NCBI RefSeq assembly: GCF_020829625.1
Contig: NZ_JAIVFX010000007.1
Location: 253,014 to 317,013, forward strand
From: Nostoc sp. XA010
GTDB lineage: Bacteria; Cyanobacteriota; Cyanobacteriia; Cyanobacteriales; Nostocaceae
Length of the DNA stretch: 64,000 nt
Direction of reading: 5' to 3'
Positions 45,370 through 53,900 of the stretch are shown here, one piece after another. Position 1 is the first letter of the stretch. Every line of letters starts with the position of its first letter. Made by a program: the position numbers and the translations under genes. The notes below the pieces were generated by a model. The model saw only the letters and a program-made list of their open reading frames with translations. It did not search any database and was not told the DNA's origin.

Positions 45370-45687
45370 TAGAAAAGTGATTTAAAAAGGTAGCTTACAA
45401 TCCAAGAGGTATTTTGGCTAAAAAGTTATTTTCCTAGCCTCTTTGATCATAACCGCATTCAGCAGTGCTAAGTATTGTTAACGAGAGCGGGGTGTTGAGC
45501 CAGTGCTGAGTTGCCTAAAAAACTATTTGATATCTGCGTTCAGGGTTTAAAAGATGAAGATGTCACATTGAATTTTGGACTTATTTCGCCCACAGCGCGG
45601 CTTGTAGCTAAAATCTACAATTGGTACGGTCAAACACTTAAACTTTCACGAGTTATTGTGCGTAAATCTGCATTTCAAGTAGTTAAC

Positions 45688-46608
45688 TTAGCATATAGCA
45701 ACATTCTTGAGGATGGTCATCGGGCCTTGGGCTTTGAGAATCTCCATTTCTGCTGCATTCCGCACTAGTAAAGCACCAGCGAATCCTAATGAATTCACAG
45801 ATATAGACTGGAAATGCTCCTGCGATCGCGGTACGATCAACATCCATTCTCGTGTCGCTAGCAAATTATAAGTACCAGATCCCACAGAATGCAGCAAAGT
45901 ATGATAAACTTCCAGCGTTGCTTGTGCCCCTGCGAATGGCGATCGCACCCAATGGGGATTTAATGGTGCGAAAGCGTGTACAAAAGGAAATTTTGCTATT
46001 GCGTTGGTAAAGCCTACCGTTGGCGTAGCGGATGCACCAGAAGGTATCGATTCCTGAAATTGTGCTGCTGTTAGCAGAGGTTCAATAGGTATCTGCGGCC
46101 CCGAAGGTACAAGTGGAAGCGGCACTAATTGCAAATGTTTATGTCGCTGACTAGCACCTGCGGTTTTGCCACTGTTGTAAAATGCTAAACCATCAAAATC
46201 AGCCAAACATGCCCACATAGCTGTAAAATCTTCCAGGGTAAGTAAGCTTTCCTGTTCCTCGAAGGCACGGGTGATGATTAGCAGGTGATAATCAACAACA
46301 TTAAATTTATTTAAAATACATACATGGGTATCGGAAATATCCGCCACAAATAAATCCTCTTCGTAGGGCAAAAAAGGATTAAACTCTTGACCAGAAGTAG
46401 CAGATTGTTTTTCTTGTTTCTTCTTGTCTGCTTTTTTGCGATTCAAGTTAGACAAAATCCGCACCAAAAACCGCACCCCATCCTGTTCAACAAATTCAAA
46501 TTCTGTCGGAATCGACAGAAGTGCCCCGCATCGCAAAGCATGTTCAGTTCGTTCTTTAACACTTGTCCATAAAGTGCCAGGTTTAAGTAAGATTTTCCCC
46601 TGTGCCAT
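45688..46608 (-). CDS. ATP adenylyltransferase (Ap4A phosphorylase)
   Basis: ATG 46608 is chosen because AAGGAA lies 6 nt upstream and the product begins MAQGKILLKPGTLWTSVKE as in the family; the frame extends upstream ten residues. The 306-residue enzyme has the Ap4A phosphorylase N-terminal domain (FNPFLPYEEDLFVADISDTH), the pattern VVDYHLLIITRAFEEQ and the HIT-like catalytic HKHLQLVPLPLVP, with the C-terminal EWMLIVPRSQEHF. It phosphorolyses diadenosine tetraphosphate to ADP and ATP. A small dispersed repeat at 46010-46040 adds residues SGASATPTVG in frame. Monocistronic. Confidence 0.88.
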   Translation of the reverse strand: MAQGKILLKPGTLWTSVKERTEHALRCGALLSIPTEFEFVEQDGVRFLVRILSNLNRKKADKKKQEKQSATSGQEFNPFLPYEEDLFVADISDTHVCILNKFNVVDYHLLIITRAFEEQESLLTLEDFTAMWACLADFDGLAFYNSGKTAGASQRHKHLQLVPLPLVPSGPQIPIEPLLTAAQFQESIPSGASATPTVGFTNAIAKFPFVHAFAPLNPHWVRSPFAGAQATLEVYHTLLHSVGSGTYNLLATREWMLIVPRSQEHFQSISVNSLGFAGALLVRNAAEMEILKAQGPMTILKNVAIC

Positions 46609-46786
46609 TTTTATTCCTTCAGGCATAGTATAGAACACGCAGCGCTGTGCGCGTCTACAAATGACTATATTCCAAAACGGTTTAGTAAAATACCAAAGCT
46701 TTCACAACAACGCAATACCTTCGCAACAAAACTGTCACAAATTATATCTACATTAGTAATACATCTAAATATCCTTCCAGACAGCA

Positions 46787-48049
46787 ATGCAAAACGAATC
46801 TCGCGACAGAGAACACCCATCAAATAGCATTTCACGTAACACTACTGAAGCCAAATACCCTAATCGAGCGCCCTGGAAAAAGGCTGCTGCCTCTCTATCG
46901 CTGGTGCTTCTGGGATCAGGTATGACATTAGCAGGCGGCTATATGGCTGGACATTCTCGGCAGGTGTCTGAGAGTGCATCTAATTTGGCAGTTAGTCGAG
47001 TAAATGCTGCTCCTCCATTACTAGCTGCCACAGATCCTAACTTTGTAACACGGGTGGTGCAAAAGGTCGGGCCAGCAGTAGTGCGGATTAACTCTTCCCG
47101 AACGGTAAGAAGCCGGATACCAGATGAATTTAACGATCCGTTTTTTCGCCGCTTTTTTGGTTCCCAACTGCCACAATCAAGAGAAAGGGTAGAACGGGGT
47201 ACTGGTTCAGGTTTTATCATCAGTGCCGATGGTCGGATTCTCACTAATGCCCATGTGGTAGATGGTGCCGATACAGTTACAGTGACACTCAAGGATGGGC
47301 GCACCTTGCAAGGTAAGGTGTTAGGAAAAGATGAATTAACCGATGTTGCTGTTATCAAGGTTCAGGCAGAGAATCTACCTTCAGTAGCTTTGGGTAACTC
47401 AGATCAACTGCAACCGGGAGAATGGGCGATCGCGATCGGCAACCCCCTTGGACTAGATAATACAGTAACTACCGGAATCATTAGTGCTACCGGACGCAGT
47501 AGCAATCAAATCGGCGCTTCTGATAAGCGAGTAGAGTATATTCAAACTGACGCAGCGATTAATCCTGGTAACTCTGGCGGCCCCCTGCTAAATTCTCGTG
47601 GCGAGGTGATTGCCATGAATACAGCAATTATCCAAGGGGCACAAGGATTAGGCTTTGCTATTCCTATCAACACAGTCCAACGTATTTCCAGTCAACTAAT
47701 AGCTACAGGCAAAGTAGAACATCCTTATCTGGGAATTCAGATGGTAGGGTTAACGCCTCAGCTAAAACAAAATATCAACTCAGATCCCAATAGCGGTTTG
47801 AGTGTGAATGAAGATAAAGGTGTATTAGTTGTGACAGTTGTCCCAAATTCACCAGCTGCTAAAGCAGGGATACGTGCTGGGGATGTGATTCAAAAGCTTG
47901 GCGGGCAAACAGTCACAGATGCCAGCAGTGTTCAAAAGGCAGTAGAAAATAGCCAAGTCGGGGGCGATTTACGCATGGAATTACGTCGCAATGGGCAAAG
48001 TCTTAACATAGCCGTGCAACCTGGTGCTTTCCCCACCCAAGTACAATAA
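46787..48049 (+). CDS. Deg/HtrA-family serine protease with PDZ domain
   Basis: The 420-residue protein has an N-terminal membrane anchor or signal segment (AASLSLVLLGSGMTLAGGYM, residues about 28-47), a trypsin-like domain with the catalytic triad His in NAHVVDGADTV, Asp in TDVAVIKVQ and Ser in NPGNSGGPLLNS, and one C-terminal PDZ domain (GVLVVTVVPNSPAAKAGIRA). Architecture is that of cyanobacterial HhoA/HhoB/HtrA. It degrades or refolds damaged proteins in the periplasm or thylakoid lumen. Which of the three paralogues it corresponds to is not decidable here. The gene stands alone. Confidence 0.95.
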   Translation: MQNESRDREHPSNSISRNTTEAKYPNRAPWKKAAASLSLVLLGSGMTLAGGYMAGHSRQVSESASNLAVSRVNAAPPLLAATDPNFVTRVVQKVGPAVVRINSSRTVRSRIPDEFNDPFFRRFFGSQLPQSRERVERGTGSGFIISADGRILTNAHVVDGADTVTVTLKDGRTLQGKVLGKDELTDVAVIKVQAENLPSVALGNSDQLQPGEWAIAIGNPLGLDNTVTTGIISATGRSSNQIGASDKRVEYIQTDAAINPGNSGGPLLNSRGEVIAMNTAIIQGAQGLGFAIPINTVQRISSQLIATGKVEHPYLGIQMVGLTPQLKQNINSDPNSGLSVNEDKGVLVVTVVPNSPAAKAGIRAGDVIQKLGGQTVTDASSVQKAVENSQVGGDLRMELRRNGQSLNIAVQPGAFPTQVQ

Positions 48050-48191
48050 AAAAATTTTGCTATCAATTGCATAAAAGTTAATTTTCTGGGATGGGTATTT
48101 TGCTCATCCTTTTTTTATCAAAAGATATTTGAGAAGCTTGGTGGTTATAAGTAGCAGCTACACTGAGAAAACCTGTAAAATAGACTGGGGA

Positions 48192-50378
48192 TTAGGGACT
48201 AGAGATTGGGTCACAAGCTGATAAATACAAACTTTTACTTGCCAGAAGTGCTTCTGCTGTCTCGTAGCTTAGGGGCTTAGAGAACAGGTAACCTTGACCA
48301 AATTTGCATCCAAGTTGCTGTAACCATTGAAGTTGCTGTGGTGTTTCGATACCTTCTGCAACAACGGCTAGTTCAAGTTGATTGCTTAAAGCAATAATGG
48401 TACTAACAACCTGATAATTACGGTTTCCTTTCTGCATCTGACTCACAAAGGAGCGATCAATCTTCAAATTATCAGCCGGTAAACGATGGAGATAATTGAG
48501 CGATGAATAACCACTACCAAAGTCATCAATGCTGATTTGAATCTTTCTGGCCTTTAATTGGGTTAATAAATCAATTGTCTTACTGATATTATGAATCAAC
48601 ATACTCTCGGTGATTTCTAGGGTAATAAAATCGCCTTGTAAACCCGTTTGGGCTAGAGTTTTATCGATGTTTTCAATTAAGCTGGCTTGGCGAATATTTT
48701 GAGCAGAGAGGTTAATACTAATCTTGAGCGGAAAGTGACTAGCAAACTTGGTTTTCCAGTTTGCTATTTGTTGACAAGCACTCGAGAACATCCAGCGATC
48801 AATTTGCACAATTAGCCCAGTTTCTTCGGCAATAGGAATAAATTGCTCCGGCAAAATAAAGCCGCAAGTTGGGTGTTGCCAGCGTACCAATGCCTCAAAT
48901 CCAATCAGCCGATATGCTTGCAGCTGCGCTTCTCTACAAGACGCTTGGCAAATGCGTTGGCTTTGCTCGTCGTAGACATCGCTAAGTATGTCAACAATGG
49001 GCTGATAGTATATAACGAACTCTTCTCGTTCTAGAGCTTTACGGATATCGGTTTCTAAAGTTAGTCGCTTTACGGCTTGAGTGTGCATTTCTATATCAAA
49101 AATTTTGTATGAACTTCTTTCTTCAGCTTTGGCTCTATACATGGCAATATCGGCATCTCGAAGTAAATCGGAGGCTTGAGAATAATCCTTTGTTCCTAAG
49201 ACAATACCGATGCTCGTACTGATAACCACTTTGGAATCATTAAGTATCAATGGTGTTTGAAAATCTGTCAGGATACGTTCAGTAATTTGAATAGCCTTTT
49301 CAAGACCGGAAATATCCTCCAGCAGAATTACGAATTCGTCACCACCGATTCGAGCGACTAAATCAACCCCCCGCAGATGAGTTTTTAGCTTCTGAGCAAT
49401 GGTCTTTAGTAGTTGATCTCCAGCTAAGTGTCCTAAGCTGTCATTGATCACTTTGAACCGATCTAGGTCGAGAAATAAGACGGCGTAACGGTAGGTTTCT
49501 GCTCGTTTAGCTCGGTTAATGGCTAGTTCCAGCCGCTCCACTAAAAGTGTCCGATTTGGTAAATCCGTCAATGGATCGTGCAAAGCATTGTGAGTAATCA
49601 GTTCTTGTGCATGTTTGCGATCGCTCACATCTAATAAAACACCATGCCACACAATATCCCCATTTTCTCGACACTCTGAACGAGCACTTGCCTGTACCCA
49701 CTTAAGTTTGCCAGAGGGTGTAACTAATCGCCATTCATGAGAGAATGGTTTTAAAGTTTGAGCGCTTTCTTTGGCAGCTATATAACATCCAGCCCGGTCA
49801 TCAACATGAATTTGTTCAAAGCAAAGAGAGGCATTTTCTAAAATTTGCTCTGGTGTTAACTCTAGAAGGTCTAGACAGCCTAAACTGATGTACTCAAAGA
49901 CAACAGAACCATTAAAATGATGCACAAAGCTGTAAATTATTCCCGGTATATTAGACGCTAATGTTTGTAGCAGATTTTGGGCTTGTTTGCGCTCTACCCG
50001 CACCTGAGCATCCCGAAGTTCTCGACGCACCGCCACTGGCAATCGATTTAAGTTGTCTTTCATTAAATAATCGTGAGCACCCGCTTTCATCATTTCCACA
50101 GCAGATACTTCGCCGATTGTGCCAGAAACCAGAATGAAAGGAATATCTTTCTGACTCTGCTGGGCTATTTCCAGAGCCATAGGAGCATTGAAGCCAGGCA
50201 ATCGGTAATCTGAAATTATGACATCCCAAGTACGGCTATTTAGGGCTGTGTGTAGTTCTTGAGCCGTTTGGACACGTTGCCAGATTGGATTGAAACCACC
50301 GCGACGCAGTTCACAGATAATTAACATGGCATCGGTTTCTGAATCTTCAACCATCAGGACATTCAAGGGTTCACTCAT
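48192..50378 (-). CDS. REC-PAS-GGDEF-EAL c-di-GMP signalling protein with a repeat-encoded insertion in EAL
   Basis: The 728-residue protein has, in order, a response regulator domain (Asp57 in VIISDYRLPG; EDSETDA acidic pocket), a PAS domain (about 140-265), GGDEF (RIGGDEFVILLED, intact active site) and EAL (FEALVRWQHP; EITESML; DDFGSGYSSL). Both catalytic motifs are intact, so it may be a bifunctional cyclase and phosphodiesterase controlled by phosphorylation. Between YYQPIVD and IGFEALVRW there are about 24 extra residues (SDVYDEQSQRICQASCREAQ) encoded by small dispersed repeats at 48907-48985. It is divergent from the large hybrid kinase gene 540 bp away. Confidence 0.92.
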   Translation of the reverse strand: MSEPLNVLMVEDSETDAMLIICELRRGGFNPIWQRVQTAQELHTALNSRTWDVIISDYRLPGFNAPMALEIAQQSQKDIPFILVSGTIGEVSAVEMMKAGAHDYLMKDNLNRLPVAVRRELRDAQVRVERKQAQNLLQTLASNIPGIIYSFVHHFNGSVVFEYISLGCLDLLELTPEQILENASLCFEQIHVDDRAGCYIAAKESAQTLKPFSHEWRLVTPSGKLKWVQASARSECRENGDIVWHGVLLDVSDRKHAQELITHNALHDPLTDLPNRTLLVERLELAINRAKRAETYRYAVLFLDLDRFKVINDSLGHLAGDQLLKTIAQKLKTHLRGVDLVARIGGDEFVILLEDISGLEKAIQITERILTDFQTPLILNDSKVVISTSIGIVLGTKDYSQASDLLRDADIAMYRAKAEERSSYKIFDIEMHTQAVKRLTLETDIRKALEREEFVIYYQPIVDILSDVYDEQSQRICQASCREAQLQAYRLIGFEALVRWQHPTCGFILPEQFIPIAEETGLIVQIDRWMFSSACQQIANWKTKFASHFPLKISINLSAQNIRQASLIENIDKTLAQTGLQGDFITLEITESMLIHNISKTIDLLTQLKARKIQISIDDFGSGYSSLNYLHRLPADNLKIDRSFVSQMQKGNRNYQVVSTIIALSNQLELAVVAEGIETPQQLQWLQQLGCKFGQGYLFSKPLSYETAEALLASKSLYLSACDPISSP
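48907..48985. repeat. Small dispersed repeat pair inside the EAL-coding sequence
   Basis: The minus-strand reading contains AGCGATGTCTACGACGAGC followed by a CGCATTTGCCAAGCGTCTTG tract and GAGAAGCGCAGCTGCAAGCA. These match the GCGATGTCTACGACGxGC repeat seen at 11140, 33035 and 44432. The insertion keeps the frame. Confidence 0.75.
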
Positions 50379-50921
50379 ATCTCATACCTCATAATCTCCT
50401 TGATAAAATTTGAGTTAATCCGCCACATTTTCATCCCACAACACTGATTGGCTGCTAAGAAATATGGTCAACAGATGCGCCAACGATTTGCAAGCTGGCG
50501 AGTGAACGGGTGTTCAAGTGGCTGGCTAATCTCGCCTTTGTCTAAGCTCAAGAGAGAAATAACAAATAGTTTCTTTAGATATACCCGCTTAGTTAACTTG
50601 ATACTGCCCCTAATATAGTTCAGCAGGAGTTTACCCAATACGGTTTGGATAAGCTCTTGAGGCAGGCGGTGCAGGGGAGGCAGGCGAGGAAAGAGAGTTA
50701 TTATTAAGCAATTTCTCTCCCCCTGCTTCTTTTCTCCCCCTGCAACGCCAGCTCGCCTCAACAGATAACTTTGATTAACCGAACCGTATTGATAGTAACT
50801 GGATTTACGCCGTACTGTACTCTAGATAAATGAATTAATCAGGGGTTCGACTATTATATAATCGGGCTTATGAGTCAACCCTGCATTGCCCCTCAGTGTA
50901 TCAATTTAAGGCGGTTGAACC
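50379..50921. other. Divergent intergenic region, 543 bp, no gene
   Basis: The region between the GGDEF-EAL gene and the hybrid kinase holds a heptamer-like GGCAGGCGGTGCAGGGGAGG tract at 50662-50690 and promoters for both genes. The kinase start at 50922 is preceded by AAGGCGG. The 97-residue minus frame here is low-complexity and not supported. Confidence 0.45.
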
Positions 50922-53900
50922 ATGCTAGAAATTCCTGAATATAAAATTTGGGCAAAAATCCATGAAAGTGCTAATTCACGGGTCTATCGGGGAATTCGTG
51001 AACGGGATAATTTGCCTTTAATCTTCAAAATTTTGAAGAAAGACTACCCCACCCCAGAGGAAATCACACGCTATAAGCTCGAATACGAAATTACGCGCAG
51101 CTTATCATTGGAAGGCGTTATCCAGGCTTACGGCTTGCAGCAATATCAAAGTACTTTTGTGATCATTCTGGAGGATTTTGGAGGGGAATCTTTAACAAAA
51201 ATTATAGCGATAAGAAGGTTTTCCTTAACAGAGTTTCTGAAGTTAGCTGTTCAGATCGCTGAAGCTTTAGGTGAAATTCATACCGCAAATATTATTCATA
51301 AGGATATTAATCCATCTAATATTGTTTTAAATATAGAAACACAACAACTTAAAATTATTGACTTTGGGATTTCAACTGCGCGATCGCAGGAAACATTAAC
51401 TCTCAAAAATTCAATAGTATTAGAGGGAACATTAGCTTACATCTCTCCAGAGCAAACAGGCAGAATGAACCGTTCTCTGGACTACCGAACTGATTTTTAC
51501 TCTCTAGGTGTCACCTTCTATCAACTGTTGACCCATCGACTGCCGTTTGAATCTAGTGATGCACTGGAGTTGATTCATTACCACCTGGCTCTGGAACCTG
51601 TTCCACCTCATGTAATTGATCCAGAAATTCCTGTAATAGTTTCAGAAATTGTCCTGAAACTATTAGCTAAAACCGCAGAGGATCGGTATCAAAGTGCCTG
51701 GGGAATTAAAACTGATTTAGAACAGTGTTTAATCGAGCTACAACATAGGGGACGAATTGAGCCTTTTTTGTTAGCGCAACAGGATATTTCTGATAAGTTT
51801 CATATCCCGGAAAAACTCTATGGCAGAGAAAGAGAAGTTGAGATATTATTAGCAGCATTTGCCAGAGTAGCAGGTAACAGAGATGGGGAGAGGGAGGAAC
51901 TGTCTGCTTCTCAAGTTGAACTGATGCTGATAGCAGGATACTCCGGTATTGGCAAGTCAGTATTGGTGCAGGAAATTTATAAACCCATTACGCAACAACG
52001 GGGCTACTTTATTTCGGGCAAATTTGACCAGTATCAGCGCAATATTCCTTACTTTGCGATCGCTCAAGCCTTTGAGTTACTCATCAAACAATTACTGACC
52101 GAAGACGAGGTACAGCTGTGTCAGTGGCGTGACAACCTTTTAACTGCTCTCGCCTCAAACAGTCGCGTCATTACCCAGGTAATTCCAACATTGGAATTAA
52201 TTGTCGGCAATCAACCAGACGTACCAATTCTACCGCCAACAGAAGCCCAAAATCGCTTTCACCAAGTCTTCCAAAATTTCATTCGCGTCTTTACCCAGCC
52301 AGAACATCCACTCGTCATCTTTTTAGATGATCTCCAGTGGGCAGATAATGCCTCGCTGAAGCTAATTCAACTGTTAGCTACCTCCACTGAGAAACAATCG
52401 TTGTTGTTGATGGGGGCATACCGGGATAACGAGGTAAATGCAGCCCATCCCCTGATCCAGATGGTGGAGGAAATTCGCCAAGGGAAAGGAGTAGTAAACC
52501 AAGTTTCTCTTTCAGCATTGAGCCTACCCGATATCAATCAGCTGATTGCAGATACATTACACTGCCAACCAGAAAATTCCCTGCCGTTAGCGGAACTGGT
52601 GCAATTAAAAACTGGTGGTAATCCCTTTTTTATCAATGAATTTTTGAAATCTCTCTACACGGAAGGGTTACTGGAATTTGATCGCCAAACAAATAAATGG
52701 CAATGGTCGATAGAGCAAATTCACAATCAAGGAATTACCGATAATATTGTGGAGTTGATGGCAGGCAAGATTCAAAAACTCAACATTCAGACGCAGGAAA
52801 TGTTACAGCTATCTGCCTGCATTGGCAACTCTTTTGATTTGGAAACCCTGGCATTTGCGGCTGAACTATCCCAACGGGAAGCCGCGCAAGCATTGGGAGT
52901 GGCGATCGCCCAAGGCTTGATTCTGCCCCTGACCAATGCCCACAAATCAGTTCTATTGGATGTGCCACTCCCTGGCAACCCTGCCATTGAATACAAATTT
53001 GCTCACGATCGCATTCAGCAGGCAGCCTATTCTTTGATGCCAGAAGCTAGGCAAACAATCATCCACCTGCAACTTGGAAAATGCTTGCTACAAAATACTC
53101 CAGTCGAACAACGACAACAAAAAATATTTGATATCACTAATCAACTTAACTTGGGTAAAGCGCTGATTGAACAGCAATCAGAGGGAGATGAACTAGCAGA
53201 GTTAAATTGCTTGGCAGGTGAGAAAGCCAATGCCTCTGCTGCCTATAATTCTGCCCTACAGTATTTTCAGACTGCTTTATCTTTGCTAGCAAAAGATTGC
53301 TGGCAAAGGCAATATGCCCTTACCCTGAAGCTCTACATTAAGGCAGCGGAAGCCGAATATTTGAATATCCATTTTGAGCAGGCAAACATCCTGGCAGAGA
53401 TTGCTTTAAATAACGCTGCAAACTTACTCGATCGCGTCAGAGTCTACGAATTACAGATGCAAATTTGTATGGCACAGATCGAACTAGTGAAAGCGATCGA
53501 GATTGGTTTGCAAGTTCTAGAACAACTCGGTATTTCTCTGGTGATTCTAGAAAAAGAAGAGAGCCTACTGATCCAGTTGCCTAGCCTCGCCACCTTATCA
53601 GCCATGCCTGTGATGACCGATCCATACAAACTTTCTACTATGCAGATTTTGATAATTTTGTGTGGACCTGTGTTTATGGCGAAGCCGGAAAGTTTTCCGC
53701 CGCTGATCATCACTATGATTAATGTTTGTCTTGAGTACGGTAACTCATCATTCTCTGCATTTGGTTATGGTCTTTATGGCTTGCTGCTGTCTGGAACAGG
53801 TAGGGTCGAGGAGGGATATCACGCTGGAAAAATTGCCCTAGAACTGCTCGAAATGTTCAACACCAGAGAACTGACTGCAAAAATTTATAACTTATTCAAC

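Noticed and set aside
45511..45768. 85-residue plus-strand frame starting with TTG
   Set aside because: No ribosome binding site or family match, and its last third is antisense to the Ap4A phosphorylase gene.
50468..50761. 97-residue minus-strand frame upstream of the GGDEF-EAL gene
   Set aside because: Low-complexity sequence over a heptamer-like tract, no ribosome binding site.
50840..50870. Possible tRNA T-arm (GGTTCGACT)
   Set aside because: No acceptor, D-arm or anticodon stem could be built around it; no tRNA was found in the window.
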